A stretch of DNA of 6,884 nucleotides from Rhodothermales bacterium (GCA_013003255.1 JABDJZ010000543.1:1-6884); one strand, 5' to 3'; counted from the stretch's first letter, positions 1-6,340 are shown. A program made the numbers and translations. Notes: a model not told the origin generated them from the letters alone.

Positions 1-1007
1 CGCACCTCGTGGTTGTGCACCAGGTTCTGCCAGTCCGCAGTCCACGCACTGATGGGGGTGCTGATGTTCCGCACCTCGCCCGACTCCAGGGCCGGCTGAA
101 GGTCGAAAATCCGGAGCGGCGCGTGGCGATACTCGGTCTCGGCAATCACGTACCGGCCGTTCGGTCCCGGCGTGAACGTGTGTCCGCTCCGGACGCCACT
201 GATTCCGGTCAGGGTGACCAGCAGCTCCGGATTGTCGAGGTCCGTGAAGTTGTAGACGTAGTAGCCGCCCGTTCCACCGCCGTAAAAGCGATCCTGTCCC
301 GAGTCCGGGTGGAATCCGGCGTAGAAGTCATGGTAGCCGCGGCGCCCTTCCTGGGGATTGGGAATGCGCCCGACCAGCGCCTCGTCGAGTCTGCCTTCCA
401 CCACCAGTCCCAGGTCATACACGTGGGCGAATGGGCCCGAGACGGTGGACAGCAGCAGGACGCGACCCGAGGAGTGCTTGTAAATAAAGATGTTGTGGAA
501 GCCGCCCGGGAGATCGGGCTCCCGGATGCGGGCCACCTCGCGCACGGTTTCCGGATCAGGTAGGCCCGTGACATCCAGCACCACTGCGCCGAGATCATTG
601 TTGGGACCGCCGGATCCGAATTGCAGCGATTGCACCACGTAGTACCGCCCGTTCCACTTGAAGTGCTTGACGTCCATTCCGCCGGTTCGCTGGTGCAAAT
701 CCTGCTCTTCAATCCGCCACCGGTAGATGACCTCCGGATTTCCCGGATCCGAAATGTCGATGATGTCGGTGCCCTTGGGACCCTCCCAGCCGTACACCAT
801 CCGGGAGACGTAGACGTACGGTCGGTGGAGCTCCTGCTCCATGTCGAGGTCGGCAACGCTGAGGATCGGCCCGAGCGGGATGTGGCCCAGGACCTCGACG
901 TTGTCGCTACCCGGGTCGAGGGCGGTCCACTGCGCCTGGGCCTGACCCGCGGTCACGAGTAGGCCCAGGATCAGCAGGAGGGAGGAAGTGGTGAGGCGGC
1001 GGTTCAT
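1..1007 (-). CDS. Exported LVIVD-repeat beta-propeller-like protein, paralogue 5 of the array (3' end outside window)
   Basis: The frame is open from the ATG at 1007-1005 to the window edge, giving 335 codons ending at the HNHEV motif; roughly the last 100 residues of the family are missing. Residues 1-25 look like a signal peptide (MNRRL, a hydrophobic stretch, then AQA before Gln26), so the product is probably periplasmic or secreted. LVIVD-type units are visible at about 64-95 (RPYVYVSR, DIIDISDPGNPEVI), 138-160 and 240-265 (DRFYGGGTGGYYVYN). Conserved histidine motifs are present: DLH (His105), FHN (171), YKH (178), YHD (226), H233, GHTFTP (276) and HNH (331/333). The Trp that precedes GHTFTP in the three other typical copies is Ser here. 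The start lies 14 bases after the preceding paralogue's stop, with no clear ribosome binding site, so translation probably depends on the upstream gene. The family match is firm from motifs; the function is unknown. Confidence 0.9.
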   Translation of the reverse strand, partial: MNRRLTTSSLLLILGLLVTAGQAQAQWTALDPGSDNVEVLGHIPLGPILSVADLDMEQELHRPYVYVSRMVYGWEGPKGTDIIDISDPGNPEVIYRWRIEEQDLHQRTGGMDVKHFKWNGRYYVVQSLQFGSGGPNNDLGAVVLDVTGLPDPETVREVARIREPDLPGGFHNIFIYKHSSGRVLLLSTVSGPFAHVYDLGLVVEGRLDEALVGRIPNPQEGRRGYHDFYAGFHPDSGQDRFYGGGTGGYYVYNFTDLDNPELLVTLTGISGVRSGHTFTPGPNGRYVIAETEYRHAPLRIFDLQPALESGEVRNISTPISAWTADWQNLVHNHEV

Positions 1008-1021
1008 CGGTACGATGCGGT

Positions 1022-2347
1022 CTAGTTGGTGCCCGGAGGCGGATCGTCCCACTTCTGGACGCTGGAGATGTCGGGCTGACCCCAATCGGTGCCCTTCCAG
1101 CCGTTGAATCCCTCCATGCGGAAGGTCCAGAACCCGGTGGTCATGTCACTGATGACGATGAGCCCGTCGGCATTGCGAACGTCCACGCCAAAAGCGCCGT
1201 TGGCGACGTTTCCGGCCATCACGCCCACATCACGCGGTCCGGTGTAGGTGTCGTAGTAGGCCACGGTCTCGGGGTTCTCGGGGTCCTGCATGCTGAAGAC
1301 CTGCAGGCCATCGTGGTAGCCGGAGACGAAGACAAATGGCCAGCGCACTTCGTGATTGTGAACCAGGTTCTTCCAGTTGGCGGTCCAGGCAGAAATCGGC
1401 CGGCGGATGTTCGTGGTTTCGCCGTCCAGAGCCGGCTTCATGTCAAACATCCGCAGCGGTGCGTGCTGGTACTCGGTCTCCGTCACGGCGTAGCGTCCGT
1501 CCGGGCTCGGCGTGAACGTGTGTCCCCAGCTGACGCCCGTGATGCCCGTCATGGTGAACAGCAGTTCCGGATTGGTGATGTCCGTCATGTTGTAGACGAA
1601 GTACCCGCCGGTGCCGCCACCGTAGAAACGGTCCTGCTGTGAGTCCGGGTGCCATGCCGCATACAGGTCGTGGTACGAGAAGAACGGTCCGGCCTGGGTG
1701 GCTTCACCCGGGATGGCCGAGATCAGTGCGGAGTCCAGATCTCCTGTGACGGCCATGCCGAGGTCATACACGTTGGCCTGGGGGCCGTTTACCGTGGTGA
1801 GCAGCAGGACGCGACCGGTGGAGTGCTTGTAGATAAAGATGTTGTGGAAGCCTCCCGGCATGTCGGGGGCGCGGATGCGGGCTACCTCCCGAACGGTACT
1901 GGCATCCGGCAGGCCGGTGACATCCAGGATGACGGCGCCCATGTCACTGTCAGGTCCTGGCCCAAACTGGGTGGACTGCACCACGTAGTAGCGACCCTCC
2001 CATTTGAAGTACTTGATGTCCATGCCGCCGAGGCCGGTGTGCAGGTCCGGGTCGTTGATGCGCCACTTGTAGATGACCTTCGGGTTGCCCGGATCGGAGA
2101 TATCAATGATGTCCGTTCCACGCTCGGTCCCCGCGCCGACGGTGCCGCGCGAGATGTAGGCGTACGGCCGGCTGAGCTCCTGCTCCACCTCCATGTCCAT
2201 GGTGTTGAGTCCGGCGCCCAGAGAGATGTGACCCTCCACGGTGATGTTGTCGGAGCCCGGCTTCAGCGTGGTCCAGGGCGTGTCATCCTGGGCAAGGGCG
2301 GGAAGGGCGATCAGCATCAGGCTGACCGCGGCAAGTAGGTGTTTCAT
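1022..2347 (-). CDS. Exported LVIVD-repeat beta-propeller-like protein, paralogue 4 of the array
   Basis: This is a 441-residue protein. I chose the ATG at 2347 because it starts a canonical signal peptide (MKHLLAAVSL, cleavage after ALA, mature protein beginning Gln20); the longer frame back to 2380 adds eleven Pro/Cys-rich residues that fit poorly before it. Propeller-type units follow at about 60-92 (GTDIIDISDPGNP), 136-160 (MGAVILDVTGLPD), 242-265 (GGYFVYNMTDITNPELL), 336-365 (WPFVFVSGYHDGLQVF...DPENP) and 384-412 (GVDVRNADGLIVIS). Histidines shared with the neighbours are H103, H168, H175, H226, H233, H276, H330 and H332. The C-terminus carries the shared tail WGQPDISSVQKWDDPPP. There is no Cys at the cleavage site, so it is not a lipoprotein, and no C-terminal anchor or sorting domain is seen. 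An AGGAG lies about 20 bases before the ATG, which is too far for a usual ribosome binding site. Fold family is likely; the substrate or partner is unknown. Confidence 0.93.
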   Translation of the reverse strand: MKHLLAAVSLMLIALPALAQDDTPWTTLKPGSDNITVEGHISLGAGLNTMDMEVEQELSRPYAYISRGTVGAGTERGTDIIDISDPGNPKVIYKWRINDPDLHTGLGGMDIKYFKWEGRYYVVQSTQFGPGPDSDMGAVILDVTGLPDASTVREVARIRAPDMPGGFHNIFIYKHSTGRVLLLTTVNGPQANVYDLGMAVTGDLDSALISAIPGEATQAGPFFSYHDLYAAWHPDSQQDRFYGGGTGGYFVYNMTDITNPELLFTMTGITGVSWGHTFTPSPDGRYAVTETEYQHAPLRMFDMKPALDGETTNIRRPISAWTANWKNLVHNHEVRWPFVFVSGYHDGLQVFSMQDPENPETVAYYDTYTGPRDVGVMAGNVANGAFGVDVRNADGLIVISDMTTGFWTFRMEGFNGWKGTDWGQPDISSVQKWDDPPPGTN

Positions 2348-2431
2348 GGGTTCAGGGGTACAGTTGGCTCCTGGTGGCAAAGTCCGGTGGCCCGCGTTGG
2401 GGACAGCACCGGTCGGAGGTTCAATAGGAAT
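2348..2431 (-). other. 84-base gap between paralogues 3 and 4, with a weak inverted repeat
   Basis: This is the only sizeable gap in the array. It holds an inverted repeat of six bases (CCGGTG at 2384-2389 with CACCGG at 2407-2412, 17-base loop) and no following T-run, so it is not a good intrinsic terminator. I see no convincing promoter. It could be an RNA-processing or attenuation site, or simply the scar of a duplication junction. Confidence 0.3.
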
Positions 2432-3745
2432 CTAGTTGGTTCCGGGCGGCGGATCATCCCACTTCTGGACGCTGGATACGTCTGGCTGGCCCCAGTCATT
2501 GCCGTTCCAGCCGTTGAATCCGTCCATGCGGAAGGTCCAAAGCCCGGTGGTCATGTCACTGACCACGATCAGCCCGTCGGCATTCCGGACGTCAACGCCA
2601 AAGGCGCCGTTGATGTAGGGGATGAAATCATAGGACTCGGGCCCCGTGTAGGTGTCGTACTCGCCCAGCGTCACCGGATTCTCCGGATCCATCAGCGAGA
2701 AGACGGCGAATCCGTCCAGATAGCTGGCCGTGAACACAAAGGGCCAGCGGACCTCGTGGTTGTGCACCAGGTTTTCCCAGTTGTGCGTCCAGGCAGAGAT
2801 GGGATTGTTGATGTTGGTCACTTCCCCGTCCAGGGCCGGCTTCAGGTCGAAGATCCTGAGCGGGGCATAGCGGTATTCGACTTCCGCGACCACATACCGA
2901 CCATCCGGGCTCGGTGTGAAGGTGTGTCCCCAGTCCACACCACGGACACCCATCAGGCTGACCAGCAGTTCGGGGTTTGAGAGGTCGGTGATGTTGTAGA
3001 CGTAGTACCCGCCTGTTCCGCCTCCATAGAACCGATCCTGACGGCTGTCTTCGTGGTACCCGGCATAGAGGTCGTGGTACGATGTCCGCCGACTTCCCTC
3101 AGCGGCTGCGGCCGGAATCGGGACCGTACCCACCAGGGCGCCATCAACGTCGCCCGAGACCACGCGGCCCAGATCATAGACGTGTGCCGGTCCGCCACGG
3201 GTGGTGGTAAGCAGCAGCGCCCTGCCTGAGGAGTGCTTGTAGATAAAGATGTTGTGGAAGCCTCCCGGTGCTTCGGGATGGCGAAGGCGCGCCACTTCGC
3301 GCACGCCACTGGCGTCCGGCAGCGCGGTCACGTCAAACACCACCGCACCCAGGTCCGCATTGGGCCCGCCCTGTCCAAATTCAAAACTCTGGACGATGTA
3401 ATAGCGCCCTTCCCACTTGAAGTACTTCACGTCCATCCCGCCACGATTCATGTGGAGGTCCTGATCCTCCAGACGCCAGCGCAGCAGTACTTCGGGGTTG
3501 GCTGGATCCGAGATGTCGATCATGTCGACGCCCTTCGGGCCTCCGTCAACCAGGGATGCCCGACTGACGTAGACGAAGGGTCGGTCCAGATCCTGCTCCA
3601 TCTCGATGTCGGTCACCGTCAGGCGCTTGCCCAACGGAATGTGTCCTACCACCTCGATGTTGTCGGTGCCGCGCTTGACGGGTTCCTGGGCATAGGTGCT
3701 CGCAGCCAGGAAAAGGGTGGCAAAGGTCAGTATCGCTGTTCTCAT
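2432..3745 (-). CDS. Exported LVIVD-repeat beta-propeller-like protein, paralogue 3 of the array
   Basis: This is a 437-residue protein. The ATG at 3745 overlaps the upstream gene's stop as ATGA and opens a signal peptide (MRTAILTFATLFLAASTYA, then Gln20). The frame continues upstream to 3826, but those residues are Arg-rich and lie inside the neighbouring gene, so the shorter start is preferred. Units are visible at about 55-87 (RPFVYVSR, DMIDISDPANPEVL), 131-155, 236-262 (DRFYGGGTGGYYVYNITDLSNPELL), 333-360 and 381-410. The conserved histidines are H98, H164, H171, H224, H231, H274, H328 and H330. It ends with WGQPDVSSVQKWDDPPPGTN, almost the same as paralogue 4, its closest relative by eye. 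No Shine-Dalgarno is seen before the start, so translation by termination-reinitiation from the upstream gene is inferred. Its role is unknown; a metal- or cofactor-binding exported propeller is a hypothesis only. Confidence 0.93.
   Translation of the reverse strand: MRTAILTFATLFLAASTYAQEPVKRGTDNIEVVGHIPLGKRLTVTDIEMEQDLDRPFVYVSRASLVDGGPKGVDMIDISDPANPEVLLRWRLEDQDLHMNRGGMDVKYFKWEGRYYIVQSFEFGQGGPNADLGAVVFDVTALPDASGVREVARLRHPEAPGGFHNIFIYKHSSGRALLLTTTRGGPAHVYDLGRVVSGDVDGALVGTVPIPAAAAEGSRRTSYHDLYAGYHEDSRQDRFYGGGTGGYYVYNITDLSNPELLVSLMGVRGVDWGHTFTPSPDGRYVVAEVEYRYAPLRIFDLKPALDGEVTNINNPISAWTHNWENLVHNHEVRWPFVFTASYLDGFAVFSLMDPENPVTLGEYDTYTGPESYDFIPYINGAFGVDVRNADGLIVVSDMTTGLWTFRMDGFNGWNGNDWGQPDVSSVQKWDDPPPGTN
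3742..3745 (-). other. ATGA stop/start overlap between paralogues 2 and 3
   Basis: The same ATGA arrangement is repeated: TGA at 3744-3742 ends paralogue 2 and ATG at 3745-3743 starts paralogue 3. Unlike the other junction there is no Shine-Dalgarno. A perfect inverted repeat, GGGACC-2-GGTCCC (3763-3776), lies 17 bases before the ATG and could form a small RNA hairpin, but may be chance within coding sequence. Confidence 0.8.
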
Positions 3746-5121
3746 TGATCTTGTGTTCGTGCGGGACCCTGGTCCCAGTTCTGTGCGCTCGATACGTCGG
3801 GCTGGCCCCAGTCGGGTCCGTACCATCGGTCGAATCCATCCATGCGAAGGGCCCAGAAGCCCGTGGTCATGTCACTGACCACGATCAGGCCGTCGGCATT
3901 CCGTACGTCCACGCCCCAGGCCCCATCGTACACATTCCAGGTATACGGACTTCCAAGGCGTTCCATGGCTTCCACGCGGTTGTTGTGGATGCCGTCGAAC
4001 GTGTCGTAGTAGCCCACCGTGTAGGGGTTGGTGGGGTCCATCATGTTGAAGACGCTCAGGCCACTCTCGTATCCGGAGACAAACACAAAGGGCCAGCGCA
4101 CTTCGTGATTGTGGGCCAGTGCCTTCCAGTCGGCATGCCAGATGCCCACGGCCTCGTCGATGTTCTTTTCCTCACCCTCCAGGGCAGGCCTCAGGTCAAA
4201 GACGCGCAGTGGCTGGTACTGGAATTCCGTTTCGCCCACCGCAAAGTTGCCGTCTGGCGTGGGCGTAAACGTGTGGCCCCAGGAGACGCCAGGCACTCCC
4301 ACAATGGATACCAGCAACTCGGGGTCTGCCAGGTCCGTCACGTCATAGACGTAGAAGCCGCTGCCGCCACCTCCGTAGAAACGGTCCGTGCCGGTCTCCG
4401 CATGGTAGCCCACGTAGAAGTCGTGATACCCACGGGACCACAGGTTCTCCGTCTGCGGGACCGGTACCTGACCTACCAGGGACCGGTTGGCGTCGCGCAG
4501 CACCGGGTCCATCTCGGTCTGGTCACCGTCCAGGAAGCGGTCCATGTCAAAGACCTTGGCGTACTGACCCGAGGTGGCGAAGTAGAGGGGTTTCCCGCTG
4601 GTGTGCTTGTAGAGGAATGTGTTGTGGAAGCCGCCTGGGCTGTCCGGCTGCCGGATGCGTCCGACCTCGACCATTTTCTCCGGCAGGTCGGTCACGTCAA
4701 AGACAATCGCGCCCACATCCGAGTTGGGACCCGACTGACGTAGCTGCATGGACTGCACATAGTAGTAGCGGCCTTCGTGCTTGAAGTACCGGCCATCCAT
4801 CGCGCCCCCCGTGTGGAGATCCTCGTTCTCGATGCGCCACCGCTGGATGACGCGGGCGTTCGAGGGATCCGAGAGGTCGATGACGTCAAAACCAATAGTG
4901 CCGGACCGACGCGCCACATAGGCAAACGGACGGTCCAGATCCTGTTCGATCTCAACATCAGAGACCGTGCCCGCCGCGCCCAGCGGTATATGGGCAATCA
5001 CGTGCATGTTCGGGCTGCCACGTTCCCCCGGAGCCGGGGGATGCGCGGGTTGGTCCACGGGCGTCTGCGCAAGCGCCGACGGAACCAGTCCCATCAATAG
5101 AAGGGGTAGGAGGTGTTTCAT
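3742..5121 (-). CDS. Exported LVIVD-repeat beta-propeller-like protein, paralogue 2 of the array (long form)
   Basis: At 459 residues this is the longest complete copy. The ATG at 5121 gives a clear signal peptide (MKHLLPLLLMGLVPSALA, then Gln19), overlaps the previous stop as ATGA, and has AGGTGG five bases upstream, the best ribosome binding site in the array. The mature protein starts with a Pro-rich linker (PVDQPAHPPAPGE). The core units match the other copies: FDVIDLSDPSNARVI (78-92), GAIVFDVTDLP, GSGFYVYDVTDLADPELL (253-270), WPFVFVSGYESGLSVFN and GVDVRNADGLIVVS (403-416). The histidines are kept: H103, H166, H173, H233, H240, H283, H337 and H339. Two insertions set it apart: a charged one near 196-212 (DGDQTEMDPVLRDANRS) and one near 377-399 (HNNRVEAMERLGSPYTWN). 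The tail is WGQPDVSSAQNWDQGP followed by a different end. These differences suggest an older or specialised duplicate. Function unknown. Confidence 0.93.
   Translation of the reverse strand: MKHLLPLLLMGLVPSALAQTPVDQPAHPPAPGERGSPNMHVIAHIPLGAAGTVSDVEIEQDLDRPFAYVARRSGTIGFDVIDLSDPSNARVIQRWRIENEDLHTGGAMDGRYFKHEGRYYYVQSMQLRQSGPNSDVGAIVFDVTDLPEKMVEVGRIRQPDSPGGFHNTFLYKHTSGKPLYFATSGQYAKVFDMDRFLDGDQTEMDPVLRDANRSLVGQVPVPQTENLWSRGYHDFYVGYHAETGTDRFYGGGGSGFYVYDVTDLADPELLVSIVGVPGVSWGHTFTPTPDGNFAVGETEFQYQPLRVFDLRPALEGEEKNIDEAVGIWHADWKALAHNHEVRWPFVFVSGYESGLSVFNMMDPTNPYTVGYYDTFDGIHNNRVEAMERLGSPYTWNVYDGAWGVDVRNADGLIVVSDMTTGFWALRMDGFDRWYGPDWGQPDVSSAQNWDQGPARTQDQ
5118..5121 (-). other. ATGA stop/start overlap between paralogues 1 and 2
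   Basis: The minus-strand bases read ATGA: the TGA (5120-5118) ends the divergent first gene and the ATG (5121-5119) starts the second. AGGTGG lies five bases upstream (5132-5127), inside the last codons of the first gene. This arrangement is typical of translational coupling and supports one transcript. Confidence 0.85.
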
Positions 5122-6272
5122 GGCTGCCACCTGTCTGAGTTGACCGGGCCCTGCTCCCAGTCCTGTACGGAGCTGATATTGCCGAATCCCCAGCCGCGAC
5201 CGTCCCATCCGCGAAAGTCCTCCACGCGGAGGAGCCAAAGGCCCGTGTCCGAGTCAAGCACGGCCACGAGACCGTCCGAGTTGCGAACGTCGAGATCCAG
5301 AGCGCCGGCCCCGGCAGGTCCGGCCGTTTGAAACCAGCCGCTGGTGTAGGGCTCGTAGGCGTTCCGCAGGTTGAACATCTGGAAGCCCTGATCCCGTGCG
5401 GCCACGAACACGTAGGGCCACCGCATTTCAAAGCGCTCTGCGTGGCTGCGCCAGTCCGCGCTCCACGCGCCAACGGCGGTACGGACCTGCGAGATGGTGC
5501 CGTCCAGGGCGGGACGAATGTCGAAAACGCGGATCGGAGCGGAGGCGTAGTTGGTGGTGGTCACCAGTTGGGTGGCATCCGGCGAGGCCTGGATTCCAAC
5601 CCCCGTCTGGACCGCGGCCGAGTTGACCCATGTCAACAGCGTTGAGGCGGCTGGCCGGGTGATGTCATACACGAAATAGCCGCCGGCACCCGCCACGTAC
5701 AGGCGGTCCGTGTCGGTGGCCAGATCATAGCCGGCGTAGATCCCGTAGGCTCCGCGTTCGCGATCCGGTACTTCCTCGGGAAGCGGAATGGTGATGATGG
5801 ATCCTGCGGAAGCAAGCACGGCTCCCTGCGGTCCGGCGCCCAGGACCAGGGACTCACCACTGGAATGTCGATAGGCACCCAGCGACCGTAGCCCTGGCAC
5901 ACTCAGTCTGGCTTCGAGGTTTGCCTGTCCCGAGTCCGAGATCATCGCGAGCAGGATCTCCGACTCGGTTGCGATTGCCACTCCGGACGGGCCGAACGGC
6001 GCGATATCCGCGATCGGGCCTGCATCCGGCCGCCATGTGGTGGCACGGCGATGCGTATCCGTGTTGAAAATGGAGACGCCTTCCCGGTGGGCGACGAACG
6101 CCAGCGGTCGGGACTGGTCGAGCGCTACGGCAACCACCGGTCCCCCGGCGGCCGTCGGAATCCGGGCGTCGAGGGTGATGTTTCTGGAGCCCTGGGTCGA
6201 TTGACCCGAGGCAACGGCAGGAAGGGTCACGGCAAGCAGGACAGCCAGAGTCCTGGCGAGTCGGCGTAGCAT
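5118..6272 (-). CDS. Divergent exported LVIVD-repeat-like propeller protein, first gene of the array, lacking the conserved histidines
   Basis: This is a 384-residue protein. The ATG at 6272 is chosen because it opens a standard signal peptide (MLRRLARTLAVLLAVTLPAVA, cleavage before SGQ); in-frame ATGs at 6299, 6305 and 6320 would add an odd polar extension and lie at or upstream of the likely transcription start. Homology to the other four is clear in the second half: DRLYVAGAGGYFVYDIT (189-205), SAPIRVFDIRPALDG (244-258), GAWSADWRSH, MRWPYVFVAARDQGFQMFN (283-301), DLDVRNSDGLVAV (326-338) and the tail ISSVQDWEQGP. The first half is much degraded and shorter. Of the shared histidines only the YKH equivalent (YRHSS, His136) remains. 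DLH, FHN, YHD, GHTFTP and HNH are replaced (for example GHTFTPSPDG became GIQASPDA, and HNHEVRWP became ERFEMRWP). The frame is intact, so it appears to be a changed-function member rather than a pseudogene. Confidence 0.88.
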   Translation of the reverse strand: MLRRLARTLAVLLAVTLPAVASGQSTQGSRNITLDARIPTAAGGPVVAVALDQSRPLAFVAHREGVSIFNTDTHRRATTWRPDAGPIADIAPFGPSGVAIATESEILLAMISDSGQANLEARLSVPGLRSLGAYRHSSGESLVLGAGPQGAVLASAGSIITIPLPEEVPDRERGAYGIYAGYDLATDTDRLYVAGAGGYFVYDITRPAASTLLTWVNSAAVQTGVGIQASPDATQLVTTTNYASAPIRVFDIRPALDGTISQVRTAVGAWSADWRSHAERFEMRWPYVFVAARDQGFQMFNLRNAYEPYTSGWFQTAGPAGAGALDLDVRNSDGLVAVLDSDTGLWLLRVEDFRGWDGRGWGFGNISSVQDWEQGPVNSDRWQP

Positions 6273-6311
6273 GGGCCCTGGTGGGTCAGGCTGAAACATG
6301 CGCATTTTATG

Positions 6312-6340
6312 ACGATACACCCGCTACGGGCTAATCGCAA
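6312..6340 (-). promoter_or_regulatory. Candidate promoter for the propeller array
   Basis: On the minus strand a TTGCGA (-35-like, 6340-6335) and a TATCGT (-10-like, 6317-6312) are separated by exactly 17 bases. Each matches the sigma70 consensus at four of six positions. Transcription would begin near 6305, about 30 bases before the chosen ATG at 6272. An alternative -10, TAAAAT (6309-6304), lies just downstream but has no -35 partner. The spacer contains CCCG-3-CGGG (6320-6330), a short inverted repeat that could be an operator or chance. The position is right, but the match is only moderate. Confidence 0.4.

Larger units (their letters stand above)
1..6272 (-). repeat. Tandem array of five paralogous propeller genes
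   Basis: Five same-direction genes share signal peptide, repeat units, histidine motifs (four of five) and a C-terminal SSVQ.W tail. Patches of identical DNA between copies include 39 bases at 1820-1858 and 3230-3268, 26 bases at 2547-2572 and 3863-3888, and 23 bases at 1338-1360 and 4091-4113. The array runs off the left edge and may contain more copies. Confidence 0.9.

Noticed and set aside
9..563. Plus-strand open frame of 184 codons at the left edge
   Set aside because: It lies opposite paralogue 5, whose reading frame is intact across the whole stretch and matches its neighbours.
1649..2338. Plus-strand open frame of 229 codons
   Set aside because: It is antisense to paralogue 4, and comparable frames recur at the equivalent place opposite paralogue 3, as expected for shadows of duplicated genes.
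2384..2412. Intrinsic terminator between paralogues 3 and 4
   Set aside because: The inverted repeat has six-base arms, a 17-base loop and no T-run, so it does not meet the usual criteria.
3745..4743. Plus-strand open frame of 332 codons antisense to paralogue 2
   Set aside because: It is the mirror of a real gene with clear homologues and a signal peptide. The antisense translation has no recognisable motif, and similar mirror frames occur opposite each paralogue because of high GC at third positions.
4958..5473. Minus-strand open frame of 171 codons overlapping the junction of paralogues 1 and 2
   Set aside because: It is out of frame with both real genes, which meet in an ATGA overlap here, and its Thr/Arg/Ser-rich translation resembles no protein.
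5118..6272. Pseudogene status for the divergent first paralogue
   Set aside because: It has a full open frame, a good signal peptide, a conserved C-terminal tail and a coupled stop, so decay is not shown by the sequence.
1..6272. CRISPR array or mobile element as the cause of the repeated sequence
   Set aside because: The repeats are whole protein-coding genes in one frame each; there are no short regularly spaced repeats, terminal inverted repeats or transposase.
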